The notes beneath the pieces are model-generated. The model saw nothing but the letters and a program-made list of their open reading frames with translations, made no database searches and was not told the origin of the DNA. The position numbers and the translations under genes were made by a program. Positions 1-8,774 of a stretch of DNA of 64,000 bases are shown here, piece after piece. Numbering within the stretch: the stretch's first letter is position 1; each line of letters starts with the position of its first letter. This DNA is from an uncultured Lachnospiraceae bacterium (GTDB taxonomy: Bacteria > Bacillota > Clostridia > Lachnospirales > Lachnospiraceae). The stretch lies in the NCBI GenBank assembly GCA_910577785.1, contig CAJTNT010000015.1:1-64000 (forward strand), in the 5' to 3' direction.

Positions 1-809
1 TGGCGCTTAAGGATATCAATATTACGCTTCATAAAGGCGAAATTCTTGGATTTTTAGGGCCGTCGGGCGCTGGAAAAACTACCACGATTAAAATAATTAC
101 AGGACAGTTAAGGCAAACATCTGGAGAGGCGAAAATTCTTGATACCGATACGGTTAATATTGATGAATCAATTTATGAAAAGATTGGCGTGGTTTCTGAT
201 CAAAGCGGAATTTATGAGAAAATGACAGTATGGCAGAATTTAAGCATGTTTGCAAAAATATGGCGTGTTTCCAGTGCAAGAGTGGAGGAAGTCTTACATC
301 AGGTGGAATTGTATGAACATCGTAAAAAGCCGGCAGGCAAACTTTCCAGAGGGCAGACGCAAAGACTTGTTTTGGCCAGGGCAGTGCTTCATAAGCCAAG
401 AATTTTATTTCTTGATGAACCTACAAGCGGATTAGATCCATCGACTGCGGTATCTATCCACAGAATGTTATTGGATCTGAAAGAAGAAGGTATGTCAATA
501 TTTTTGACTACACATAACATGGAAGAAGCCACAAAACTTTGTGATAGAGTCGCACTTTTGTATCAGGGGGAAATTGTCGAGTGCGGGTCGCCCAAAGAAC
601 TTTGTCTGAAATATAATCAAAATAAAAAATATCATCTGCTTTTGAATAATCAAGAAGAAGTCGTCTTGGAGCAAAGCCCTCAAAATATTGCAAAAATTTC
701 AGAATGGATGCAGAGGGATGAAATACAGTGTATTCATTCTTGTGAGCCAACATTAGAACGTGTATTTTTACAAGTGACAGGGGCAACCCTTGGATTAGCT
801 AATATGTGA
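1..809 (+). CDS. ABC transporter ATP-binding protein, 5' end outside the window
   Basis: This is the nucleotide-binding subunit of an ABC-type exporter; it hydrolyses ATP on the cytoplasmic face to power the permease encoded next. The reading frame is open from base 3, so the true start lies upstream of the window. Visible motifs are the Walker A loop GPSGAGKTT at about bases 57-83, a signature-like LSRGQTQRL, the Walker B and D-loop FLDEPTSGLDP, and the switch histidine in TTHNMEEA. The C-terminal extension after the ATPase core is typical of drug, antibiotic or bacteriocin exporters of the DrrA/CcmA type, but the substrate cannot be read from sequence. The stop lies 13 bases before the permease start, so the two are surely co-transcribed. 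Confidence 0.93.
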   Translation, partial: ALKDINITLHKGEILGFLGPSGAGKTTTIKIITGQLRQTSGEAKILDTDTVNIDESIYEKIGVVSDQSGIYEKMTVWQNLSMFAKIWRVSSARVEEVLHQVELYEHRKKPAGKLSRGQTQRLVLARAVLHKPRILFLDEPTSGLDPSTAVSIHRMLLDLKEEGMSIFLTTHNMEEATKLCDRVALLYQGEIVECGSPKELCLKYNQNKKYHLLLNNQEEVVLEQSPQNIAKISEWMQRDEIQCIHSCEPTLERVFLQVTGATLGLANM

Positions 810-822
810 AAGGAGTTTTAAG

Positions 823-1563
823 ATGGGTAATATCAATAAATTAACGGCAGTTGCACATATTAAATGGATTTGTATCAGCCGCAATACAGCGATTATGATC
901 GGGCCGCTTCTAACCGTGGCGATGGTGTGGATATTCAAAATTTTATATAGCATCAATTCAGGAGGTGATCTGTCACCAATCCTGGTGTCTTTGATCCTGA
1001 GTTTGGGAATTTCCCTTAATCTGTGTATGGATGGATTCCTAATGGTGGGAACTGCCATTGCAGAAGAGAAAGAGAAACATACGTTACGGGTCTTAATGAC
1101 GTCATCCGTCACTGGAATGCAGTATTTTATCGGAAGTATTCTATTTCCATTTGTGTTGATGAATATCATCAATCTTGTGGTATTGGTGATCAGTGGGATT
1201 TCTATGAGCCAGGTATCTGTTGCGGCTTTCTTATTGGTCAGTGCGGTAGCCTCTCTGATTAGTTGTGTAATGGGAATGATTGTTGGCCTCTGTGCCAAAA
1301 ATCAGATGAATGCAAATTTGATTTCTTATCCATTGATGCTCGTGTTTATGATGATTCCAATGTTTGGAAATCTTTCCGAAAAATTGCACCATATCTCAGG
1401 GTTTTTGTTTACTGGGGTGTTGACAGAGATGGCAAATGGATTTGCAGAGGGAATGTCATATACGTTAAAACCTCTGGACATCGCAGTGCTTATCGGAGAA
1501 TTAATCATTAGCATTCTTGTGTTTTTAGTACTTTATCGAAGAAATGGATATGAAAAAGACTGA
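823..1563 (+). CDS. ABC-2 type transporter permease
   Basis: A 246-residue integral membrane protein with about six hydrophobic segments, the size and layout of an ABC-2 permease that pairs with the preceding ATPase. The start ATG follows AAAGGAG at a normal distance. A conserved-looking cytoplasmic stretch after the second membrane segment contains EEKEKHTLRVLMTSSV, which resembles the coupling helix region (EKE..TLE.L..tP) of the ABC-2 family. The gene is the last of its operon, with a strong intrinsic terminator about 90 bases downstream. Substrate is unknown; a small peptide, antibiotic or lipid is usual for this family. Confidence 0.88.
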   Translation: MGNINKLTAVAHIKWICISRNTAIMIGPLLTVAMVWIFKILYSINSGGDLSPILVSLILSLGISLNLCMDGFLMVGTAIAEEKEKHTLRVLMTSSVTGMQYFIGSILFPFVLMNIINLVVLVISGISMSQVSVAAFLLVSAVASLISCVMGMIVGLCAKNQMNANLISYPLMLVFMMIPMFGNLSEKLHHISGFLFTGVLTEMANGFAEGMSYTLKPLDIAVLIGELIISILVFLVLYRRNGYEKD

Positions 1564-1652
1564 TGCTATTTTTGGGGGCGCTGCTGGATACAGGCACACT
1601 GTGCGAGGATCATGATCAGAGCAAAAAGCCGTAAATTATATAAAAAATTTTG

Positions 1653-1686
1653 CAAGAAGGACACACCTGTGTCCTTCTTGTTTTGT
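1653..1686 (+). terminator. intrinsic terminator of the ABC exporter operon
   Basis: A perfect 12-bp inverted repeat (CAAGAAGGACAC / GTGTCCTTCTTG) with a 4-base loop at 1653-1680 is followed by TTTTG. It sits about 90 bases after the permease stop and explains termination of that operon. Confidence 0.9.
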
Positions 1687-1773
1687 ATGATAGAAAAGTG
1701 AGGAAGGGTTACAGAATGGCGGAGTGGATGCTTGGCTTTTCTTAATGCAGGAGCGGAAAGGATCGAAGAGGAT

Positions 1774-2079
1774 ATGGAAGAGACAAGAGGTTTTTATAGG
1801 CTGGAAGGCTGGGAGAGGGAAATGGGAAGGGATGGCAGAAAAGAGCTGCGGACAGAACTCTTAGAACAGCTGAAGGAAGAGGAAAAGGTACAGCGGCAGG
1901 AGGAATATGAGCAGCGCCTTGCCCAGGCAGTCGATGAAGTGTCCGCGCTCGTAGCGGAGAAGGGAACGCCAGCCGTACATGAACAAGTGGAGAAGATTCT
2001 GGACAGTGTCCAGAATATGGCTTTTCAGGAGGGCTACCATTACGCCATCGCAGTCCTGGAAGATTGCCTGATCAAATAA
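1774..2079 (+). CDS. small hypothetical helical protein
   Basis: An open frame of about 101 residues counted from ATG 1774, which has the purine-rich GGAGCGGAAAGG upstream; a TTG start at 1732 would add 14 residues. The product is charged and predicted all-helical, with a Glu/Gln-rich middle (LLEQLKEEEKVQRQEEYEQ). The C-terminal part, with a Gly-Tyr-His-Tyr motif before the last helix, is vaguely like the small DUF6809-type clostridial proteins, a weak resemblance only. No function is assigned. It is convergent with the XRE gene, which ends 8 bases away. Confidence 0.55.
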   Translation: MEETRGFYRLEGWEREMGRDGRKELRTELLEQLKEEEKVQRQEEYEQRLAQAVDEVSALVAEKGTPAVHEQVEKILDSVQNMAFQEGYHYAIAVLEDCLIK

Positions 2080-2086
2080 GGAGGCA

Positions 2087-2368
2087 TTATGCCCGGAAAG
2101 TGATATCACGGATAATTTCCTTGATATGCGCGGTCTGCTCATCTGTCAGGCCGGTAATCTCTAGGTATTCCCGCTGATCCAGTTCCAGCAGGTAATCCGT
2201 GCTGACCATGAAAAATTGGGATATTTTTACAAGCATTTCAATGGAAGGGAGGATGTTGTTATTCTCCCAATTGGAAACGGTCTGCTTGGAAATATTCAGT
2301 TTGCCAGCCAGCTGTACCTGGTTTAAGTTGTGGGCAGTCCTTAATTTTTTGATAACATCGCCAAACAC
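2087..2368 (-). CDS. XRE-family helix-turn-helix repressor
   Basis: A 93-residue DNA-binding protein. Residues 5-60 form a Cro/C1-type helix-turn-helix: the recognition region reads NISKQTVSNWENNNILPSIE, followed by the LVKISQFFMVSTDYLLE helix usual in SinR/ImmR-like proteins. A short C-terminal helix may dimerise. The start is GTG at 2368, supported by AAGGAG nine bases upstream on the minus strand. The gene diverges from the WYL-regulator promoter region, so it may regulate that island or itself; this is an inference from position. Confidence 0.88.
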   Translation of the reverse strand: MFGDVIKKLRTAHNLNQVQLAGKLNISKQTVSNWENNNILPSIEMLVKISQFFMVSTDYLLELDQREYLEITGLTDEQTAHIKEIIRDITFRA

Positions 2369-2422
2369 AGATTGATACTCCTTTTTAAGTATTAAATTAT
2401 ATTATATCCTGGATAAAATAAC

Positions 2423-2451
2423 TTTACAAAATTCTAAAATATTATTATAAT
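2423..2451 (+). promoter_or_regulatory. sigma-A type promoter upstream of the WYL/dynamin/HerA island
   Basis: TTTACA at 2423-2428, a 17-base spacer and a consensus TATAAT at 2446-2451. It points at the WYL regulator gene with a leader of roughly 170 bases and is the only strong promoter seen ahead of the island. Confidence 0.7.
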
Positions 2452-2567
2452 AGTCGTGGAAGCTGTATTGTTACCGGGATACTCCTGTGAGGCTGCGTTG
2501 TTGCGGGCGGCCTTCCGGGGCAGGAATCGAAATGTTTTATGGCAGATTTGGAAATATAAATAGAGAG

Positions 2568-2582
2568 TGACAGATGCTGTCA
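2568..2582. promoter_or_regulatory. operator-like palindrome TGACAG-ATG-CTGTCA
   Basis: A perfect 6-bp inverted repeat with a 3-base centre, located between the island promoter and the start of the WYL gene. Its size and place suit a dimeric repressor such as the adjacent WYL or XRE protein. The assignment is inference; only the palindrome is seen. Confidence 0.45.
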
Positions 2583-2629
2583 TTCTTCTATGTTAGGATA
2601 TGTCTATACAGAAAAGACAGGAGGGCAGG

Positions 2630-3574
2630 ATGGATAACAATAAGATGCAGAGGGTTTTAGGCATATACACCAAGCTGATGGGCGGATACTTGGTGAATAA
2701 GGCGGAGGAAGCGCTGAATTACCAGGTCAATGAGCGGAGCATCCAAAGGGACATTGACGATATCCGCCATTACCTGGATTCGGACATTTCCACCACAGGA
2801 ATTGTCAATTCGGTCGTATACGACCACAAGGAGAAAGGCTACCGGCTGGAACAGATTTACCAGCTGAAGCTGAGCAATGCGGAGATTCTTGCCATCTGCA
2901 AGATCCTTTTGGACAGCAGGTCCCTGCGGAAGGAGGAGATGACGGATATCCTGGACAAGCTGATTTCCTGCTGTATCCCGGCCAAGAACCAGAAGCTGGT
3001 CAAGGACCTGATCCGCAACGAGATGTTCCACTATGTGGAGCCAAGGCACAGGAAACAGTTCCTGGATACCATGTGGCAGGTAGGGGAGGCCATCCGGGAG
3101 TGCAGGTTTATCGAAGTGGATTACCTGCGGACGAAGGACAAGGCAGTGGTGACGCGGAAGCTAAAGCCGGTGGCAATTATGTTTTCCGGGTATTATTTTT
3201 ATCTGACGGCTTTTATTGATGACGAGGAAGTGCGCAGGAATTTTGACGTAATCAACGATTCCTTCCCCACCATCTACCGCATTGACCGCATCCAGAGGCT
3301 GCGGCTATCAGAGGGGAAATTCCACATCCCCTACAGCAGCCGTTTTGAGGAAGGGGAATTCCGCAAGCGGATCCAGTTTATGTACGGCGGGAAGCTGCAG
3401 AGGATTAAATTTAAGTATTATGGCAACGATGTGGACGCCATCCTGGACAAGCTGCCCACGGCGAAAATCCTCGCGGAGGATAACGAGGTCTATACCATCG
3501 CGGCCGAGGTGTTCGGCAAAGGGATTGACATGTGGCTCCGCAGCCAGGGGGATATGGTGGAGGTGCTGGAGTAG
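2630..3574 (+). CDS. WYL-domain transcriptional regulator
   Basis: A 314-residue regulator counted from ATG 2630, chosen because ACAGGAGGG lies six bases upstream; a start at 2600 lacks such a site. The N-terminal part (NERSIQRDIDDIRHYL) is the DeoR/YafY-type winged helix that usually precedes a WYL domain. The middle has the WYL-like strand pattern (KPVAIMFSGYYFYLTAFID) and ends with a WCX-like C-terminal domain. WYL proteins bind ligands, often nucleic acid or nucleotide second messengers, and frequently regulate phage-defence islands. The gene is first in a long same-strand cluster, and the next gene starts only 8 bases after its stop, so it probably controls the dynamin/HerA/PoNe operon. 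A nearby palindrome at 2568 is a candidate operator. Confidence 0.85.
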   Translation: MDNNKMQRVLGIYTKLMGGYLVNKAEEALNYQVNERSIQRDIDDIRHYLDSDISTTGIVNSVVYDHKEKGYRLEQIYQLKLSNAEILAICKILLDSRSLRKEEMTDILDKLISCCIPAKNQKLVKDLIRNEMFHYVEPRHRKQFLDTMWQVGEAIRECRFIEVDYLRTKDKAVVTRKLKPVAIMFSGYYFYLTAFIDDEEVRRNFDVINDSFPTIYRIDRIQRLRLSEGKFHIPYSSRFEEGEFRKRIQFMYGGKLQRIKFKYYGNDVDAILDKLPTAKILAEDNEVYTIAAEVFGKGIDMWLRSQGDMVEVLE

Positions 3575-3582
3575 AGGGAATT

Positions 3583-5037
3583 ATGAAAAAGAATGGAAAA
3601 CGATATCGGAAGATACAAAAAGAAAAAGAACGGAAAGCATTAAGTAAGTACAGGGATATATCAAAATTAAAGATAAATATTAGCCAGGAGGTGGGAGATA
3701 TCAATACAGCATATTTATCAATGGCTCATATTGTGGTTGGAAATCCCATTGTGAAAGATCAGGAGGATACGAAAAAGGAATATCTCAGAAGGCTGTGCAG
3801 CTATGTCAAGGCTGGAAAGTGGAACCGAAGGAAATATGAGCATGCGGAACTGTGTGCTTATGAGCATATCCTGTCAGAATCAACAGTGATCCAGGAAAGG
3901 CATGGATTGGATTTTTACCGATATTACATATTGTTTGATTTGATGCATGTGATAGGTTATGAGCTGCGGGGAGGGAGTTGGGAGAAGATGTCTGCTGTGA
4001 TGGAGAAATATTATATGGATTTTCCGGAAATGGCAGAAAAGAAAAGGAAAGTGGAACAGCTGTTTTCTTCCTTTGGGGAAAGGCATAAAAAATTAAGGCA
4101 GTTGGCAAAGGATCCTGAGTTTGCCCAGGAAAAGCAGTATATCCAGAGGATCAGGGAGAATCTGAAATTCAAAAAGAAACAGCCTTTTGGTGTGATGGTG
4201 ACGGCAACAATGAGCGCAGGAAAGTCAACGTTTATCAATGCGCTTGCAGGAAAATATGTATGCCTTTCTCAGAATATGGCGTGTACCAGCAAAATTCACT
4301 GTATTGTGAATAAGGCATTTGAGGATGGATTTTCTTATAAATATGACCATGACTTACTGATGAAGGCGGAGCATGAGGAATTGCTCCAGAACAGTGCGGA
4401 GAATGCATTGGATAAAATTGTAGTCAGTACCTATTTTCATGGAGGGTTACAGGATGCCAGGGTGGTTATCAATGATTCGCCAGGGGTCAATTTCAGTGAG
4501 GATGCTAGGCATAAAGAGATTACAGATAAATTGTTGAAAAGCCGAAACTATCATTTACTGATCTATGTAATGAATGCCACCCAATTAGCTACCAATGACG
4601 AAGACGCGCATTTAGATTATGTGAGGCAGGTGGCTGGCAGGATACCAGTGCTTTTTGTACTCAACAAGATTGATACCTATAATGTAGAAGAAGAAAATGT
4701 GGCGGCAGCCATCATAAAGCAGAAAGAATACCTGAAGAAGAAAGGGTTTCAAGATCCTATCGTATGCCCTGTTTCTTCTAAGGCTGGGTATCTGGCAAAA
4801 ATGTATTTGGAAGGCTCATTGTCCAGAAGCCAGGAACGGGAATTGTATAATTATGTCGATAAGTTTGAGCAGATGAACTTGGTTCGTTATTATACGGAGA
4901 ATTTTAAGGATATCCATATCCAGGATGCAGAAAATGAGGAGACCCAATTATTAAAGACATGTGGCTTTGCATATGTGGAAAAAATAATAGAAGGATTAAC
5001 GGCAGGAGGGAGAAAAAATGGCACAGATTTACATTAA
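3583..5037 (+). CDS. dynamin-family GTPase, first of a pair
   Basis: A 484-residue large GTPase. The G1/P-loop TATMSAGKSTF is near residues 205-215, the G3 motif DSPG near 297 and the G4 motif NKID near 361, all in the spacing of bacterial dynamin-like proteins. The 200 residues before the GTPase core are helical and charged and lack a match I recognise. No clear membrane segment is present. The start ATG 3583 is preceded by GGAG and lies just after the WYL gene; an in-frame start at 3532 inside the WYL gene is less likely. The last 20 bases overlap the second dynamin gene. Paired bacterial dynamins form heteromeric membrane-tubulating or membrane-repair complexes, and some protect cells against phage lysis. 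That role is inference here. Confidence 0.85.
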   Translation: MKKNGKRYRKIQKEKERKALSKYRDISKLKINISQEVGDINTAYLSMAHIVVGNPIVKDQEDTKKEYLRRLCSYVKAGKWNRRKYEHAELCAYEHILSESTVIQERHGLDFYRYYILFDLMHVIGYELRGGSWEKMSAVMEKYYMDFPEMAEKKRKVEQLFSSFGERHKKLRQLAKDPEFAQEKQYIQRIRENLKFKKKQPFGVMVTATMSAGKSTFINALAGKYVCLSQNMACTSKIHCIVNKAFEDGFSYKYDHDLLMKAEHEELLQNSAENALDKIVVSTYFHGGLQDARVVINDSPGVNFSEDARHKEITDKLLKSRNYHLLIYVMNATQLATNDEDAHLDYVRQVAGRIPVLFVLNKIDTYNVEEENVAAAIIKQKEYLKKKGFQDPIVCPVSSKAGYLAKMYLEGSLSRSQERELYNYVDKFEQMNLVRYYTENFKDIHIQDAENEETQLLKTCGFAYVEKIIEGLTAGGRKNGTDLH

Positions 5038-7576
5038 GTATAATCCTTATCGGATGGAGACACAGATTAATGTGGAGGGGAAGGCAATCTCAAAAGACAG
5101 TGCGCTTTACAAGTTCGTAAAAGGAAAACGGCTGCAGGAATGGATTGGAAGATTCCCTAAGATGCTGGTGGATGAACTGAATACGGTAGAACTTGATATA
5201 GAATTTTATGGCATGTCCCTGGATTGGGATGATTTTGAGGATGCATTCTGTCAGGCAGAGGCAATCGGGATTGTCCGGAAGCTTTCTATGAAATTTACCA
5301 AGGGAATATCGGATGAAGACATCACAGATAAGATTGTAAAGGTATTTACCGATCTCCAGGATGGGCCGGTAGAGGATTTTAGGGATCCGAAGCTGAGCAA
5401 GGCTTTTGCAAATATCCATAATTCGGAATTTCCCATTAATGTCATTGCCACAATGAGTTCCGGAAAATCAACGCTTATTAATGCCTTGTTGGGAAAGCGG
5501 CTGATGCCTTCTAAGAATGAAGCCTGCACGGCTACAATTACAGAGATTTTGGATAATGACAGAAAACAGTTTACGGCTGTTGTATATGATGAAAATGGGG
5601 AGGTACTTCGTGAAATCCCAGATCTTACCTATGAGGTGATGAGTGAACTCAATGAGGATACGAATGTATACAAGATTGAGGCAGAGGGGGATATTCCTTT
5701 CCTGGATGCAAGAAGCACGGCTTTGATGCTGGTGGACACGCCAGGACCCAATAATGCCCAGAACCAGGCGCATAAAAACACAACCTACCGTGCCATCAAC
5801 AACGATTCCAATAATTTGATCCTCTATGTTTTAAATGGGACGCAGCTTAGTACTAATGATGACGCATCCTTATTATCCTATGTTGCAGAACAGATTAAGA
5901 AGGGCGGGAAGCAGGTGCGTGACCGTTTCCTATTTGTCATTAACAAGATGGATGGCTTTAATCCGGAGGAAGAGGATATTGGGAAGGCGATCCAGGCATC
6001 CAAAAACTATCTGGCTAAATACGGGATAGAAGATCCGCAGATTTTCCCCTGCTCTGCCTATACAGCGTTAAATATTAAGACTTATTTGGAAGGGATAGAC
6101 ATTAATAATTTGACCAGGAGTGAGGAGAGGAAGCTTCCTTCAGCGGCAAGGGATACCCTGCCTATGATAGATAAGTTTATTGATTATGGGCCAATGCATT
6201 TGGAGCAATATTCCACGCTTTCCCCAAGCGCACAGCGCGAATTGGAATATAAATTGGTTCAGGCAGAACAAAACCAGGATACCAAGGAACAGGCATTGAT
6301 CCACTGCGGCATCTATTCGATTGAAGCTGCTATCACTGCCTATGTGAAGAAGTATGCCAAGACCAAGAAAGTAAAAGATCTGGTGGAATCTTTCCAGGAG
6401 GTTCTGGAGAGTAACCGGGTATTGGCGAATGCCAAGGAACAGGTTGCCACGGATGAAGAGGCTGCCAGGGCATGCAGGGAAAGGGCTGAGGCAGTAGAAA
6501 AGAAGATTGCGGACGGGGAAGAGGCCAAGGTGTTTAAAGAGCGGATTGCCGCCTTAAATCCTATGAAATCCATTAAGGTTAAGGCGCAGGCCTTGAGGGA
6601 AGAAGCCTCAGGAAAAACAACCAGGGTATTCCGGCCATACGGGGATAAGATTACCAGCAGGGAAGAAGCGAAGCGGCTGGTATCACAATTTACGATGATG
6701 AGTTCAGATTCTATTGCAGAATTAACATCAGAACTAGAAAGCGTGATTAATCAGGAGGTTATGGAAACGGGGGAGAAAATCCTTACCGAATATCAGGAAA
6801 AGCTTGTAAAAATTGATGAATCAGCAACGGATAAGAAGCTTGATTTTAATACCGTAGACCTTATCAAGGGCGCGTTAAAAAATATGAGGGAAAATGCAGA
6901 GGCCTGGTGTTCTGATGAATTTGCAACAGAAACGGTGGATGATCTGGGTGAAGTGTCTTATGAAGAAAAAGTATATTATGAAAAAGTAGGCCAGGAAGCA
7001 GAGCAGGTGGTGGATGGTACGGAACAGCGCAAAGTGGGAACGAAGAAGGTGAAAGTTGGTTCCCACCGTGAGCAGGTTGGCACCCGTAGGGTCAGAAATC
7101 CCGAATCCAGGGGAATCGGCGGATTTTTCCGGCGTATCTTTAAAGGGGAGGAGAAGTATATTGATGAGGCTGTCTATGAGACGGTAGATGATTATGAAAA
7201 TCAGGATATCTATGAGACAGTGTTAAAATATAAGACGGTTATGAAAGATATTTTTGAGGAACGCAAGGAACAGATAGAAAAATTTTCAGTGGAAACTGCG
7301 GTAATTCAGACAGGCCTTATCAGCAAGATGCGGAAAAACCTGGATGATGGGATTGAGAGCGCCCTCAATTATGCCCAGGAACAGATTGCTAAGATGAAAG
7401 ATCAGTTTACCAGGATTTTTGATGAGTTGGATGAATTAATCAAGCAAAAATATGAGGAACTGAAACAGTGTGGTTCGGATCAGAAAACAAAAGAGGCTGA
7501 ATTAGAGAAGAATAGAAAGATTCTTCAATGGATAGAGGGAAATAAGAAGGAAATTGACGAGATTCTTGATATTTAA
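5018..7576 (+). CDS. dynamin-family GTPase, second of a pair
   Basis: An 852-residue dynamin-like protein translated from ATG 5018, which has GGAGGG upstream inside the end of the previous gene. Motifs: G1 ATMSSGKST at about residues 144-152, a switch-I-like ACTATIT, G3 DTPGPNN at about 240, and G4 NKMD at about 309. Long coiled-coil stretches follow (400-600). An unusual strand-rich segment at about 645-745 holds repeated Val-Gly-Thr/Ser-basic units (VGTKKVKVGSHREQVGTRRV) and alternating Tyr-Glu-Thr-Val motifs. The C-terminal 100 residues are again coiled coil. Such proteins assemble on membranes through their stalks. Co-translation with the first dynamin suggests a two-component GTPase. Confidence 0.87.
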   Translation: MAQIYIKYNPYRMETQINVEGKAISKDSALYKFVKGKRLQEWIGRFPKMLVDELNTVELDIEFYGMSLDWDDFEDAFCQAEAIGIVRKLSMKFTKGISDEDITDKIVKVFTDLQDGPVEDFRDPKLSKAFANIHNSEFPINVIATMSSGKSTLINALLGKRLMPSKNEACTATITEILDNDRKQFTAVVYDENGEVLREIPDLTYEVMSELNEDTNVYKIEAEGDIPFLDARSTALMLVDTPGPNNAQNQAHKNTTYRAINNDSNNLILYVLNGTQLSTNDDASLLSYVAEQIKKGGKQVRDRFLFVINKMDGFNPEEEDIGKAIQASKNYLAKYGIEDPQIFPCSAYTALNIKTYLEGIDINNLTRSEERKLPSAARDTLPMIDKFIDYGPMHLEQYSTLSPSAQRELEYKLVQAEQNQDTKEQALIHCGIYSIEAAITAYVKKYAKTKKVKDLVESFQEVLESNRVLANAKEQVATDEEAARACRERAEAVEKKIADGEEAKVFKERIAALNPMKSIKVKAQALREEASGKTTRVFRPYGDKITSREEAKRLVSQFTMMSSDSIAELTSELESVINQEVMETGEKILTEYQEKLVKIDESATDKKLDFNTVDLIKGALKNMRENAEAWCSDEFATETVDDLGEVSYEEKVYYEKVGQEAEQVVDGTEQRKVGTKKVKVGSHREQVGTRRVRNPESRGIGGFFRRIFKGEEKYIDEAVYETVDDYENQDIYETVLKYKTVMKDIFEERKEQIEKFSVETAVIQTGLISKMRKNLDDGIESALNYAQEQIAKMKDQFTRIFDELDELIKQKYEELKQCGSDQKTKEAELEKNRKILQWIEGNKKEIDEILDI

Positions 7577-7596
7577 GGGAAGAAGAGGTAACAAAA

Positions 7597-8280
7597 ATGC
7601 ATGAGGAAGTAAAAAAATATGCGGAAAATCACGATATCAAAGGCCTGCGCTATATTTTGGTAGACTCTTTGGATGTTGATCCTACGTTTGAAAAATACAA
7701 AGAAGACTATGCATATTGTCAGAAGGTTCCCGGGGTTTTTGAATCGCACAGGGAGTTGATGCCACTGAAATCCGATCAAACCCAGTGGGATGATTCCTAC
7801 TGGGAAAAATTGAAGATGGATTTAATGGATAACTTTTCTGAAAAAAGATTTGCGCATATGATTCAGGTGGCAAAAGTGGTCTATGCAGATAAAATTTCCA
7901 GAATTTTGGAAGAGCGCAATGCAGAAGAACGGAAACGGCAGGAGACCAATGCCAAGGGACAGAAAGAGCAGGGAGTGGCGGGAAGCCCCAGGGGAATAAT
8001 TTCTGAAAATGGACAGCAAAGACCGAAAAATCCCTCTCAGGGAAGCACATGGAATGCCGTCAGGCAGGAACAGGAACTGGAAAAGAAGAGAAAAGAAATA
8101 GAGCTGGAAAATCAGAGGATAGAGGCAGAACAGAGAAGGCAGAGGGAACGGATTGCCGCTAAGAAAGCAGAGTATACAAAGCAAAGCTCGACACAGGGGG
8201 ATCATGGAGTAAAAAAAGTTATGGGGATTGGGCTGGCAGCAGCAGTTATTCTTATCATTATTCTGATCAAGATATTATAA
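7597..8280 (+). CDS. coiled-coil protein with C-terminal membrane anchor
   Basis: A 227-residue protein not recognised as a named family. Residues 1-110 are a compact, acidic helical region. Residues 108-200 are a strongly charged coiled coil (EKKRKEIELENQRIEAEQRR) split by a Gly/Ser/Asn linker, and the last 20 residues are one hydrophobic helix rich in Ile, Leu, Ala and Val. With no signal peptide this suggests a tail-anchored protein with its bulk in the cytoplasm. It begins 20 bases after the dynamin gene and has an AAGAAGAGG ribosome site, so it could be the membrane receptor for the dynamin pair; this is inferred from context. Confidence 0.75.
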   Translation: MHEEVKKYAENHDIKGLRYILVDSLDVDPTFEKYKEDYAYCQKVPGVFESHRELMPLKSDQTQWDDSYWEKLKMDLMDNFSEKRFAHMIQVAKVVYADKISRILEERNAEERKRQETNAKGQKEQGVAGSPRGIISENGQQRPKNPSQGSTWNAVRQEQELEKKRKEIELENQRIEAEQRRQRERIAAKKAEYTKQSSTQGDHGVKKVMGIGLAAAVILIIILIKIL

Positions 8281-8378
8281 TCCCCCAATCCCCGAAAAAT
8301 GTAGCTGCTGGGAATCCCAGGAAGCCGAAGCTGGTATCTGGCGCTGGATTTAGTATAATATGTGAAACGGATTACGAA

Positions 8379-8720
8379 ATGTTTGAATGGTCAAACCAGA
8401 AAAATTATCTGCGGAGGACGGTGTGGAAAAGGGAGGCAGGATACCAAGGACTTTCAAAGAAGGAAGAGTTGTATGTTTGGGTATCCGATGCAAGAGAGAG
8501 AGAACGGATTAAACGAATTAGTGGAGACTGGGATCTCTTAATAGAAAGAAAGAAAATAAGGGATGTTATGTTATATGGGCAAATGAAGTATGGGTTTTTG
8601 TCGAAACAGCCTACAGGATACTATAAAGTAGAAGAAATTATAGATGAAAAAGGGATAAGAAAAAGGATAGGAAGATACTATAAGAGGGTTAGTGACAAAC
8701 CATATAACTGTGAAATATGA
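8379..8720 (+). CDS. small hypothetical basic protein, possible fragment
   Basis: A 113-residue open frame rich in Lys, Arg, Glu and Tyr. The frame is open upstream of ATG 8379 without a better start, and no good ribosome binding site is seen, so it may be the C-terminal remnant of a longer protein. TATAAT at 8354-8359 may be a -10 element, but no convincing -35 is paired with it. It lies between the tail-anchored protein and the HerA-like ATPase on the same strand. No domain is recognised and no function is offered. Confidence 0.45.
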   Translation: MFEWSNQKNYLRRTVWKREAGYQGLSKKEELYVWVSDARERERIKRISGDWDLLIERKKIRDVMLYGQMKYGFLSKQPTGYYKVEEIIDEKGIRKRIGRYYKRVSDKPYNCEI

Positions 8721-8774
8721 AAAAGGAATGGGAAATGATTAGATGAGATACGTTAAGAGAGTGGGTGAGTAAAT

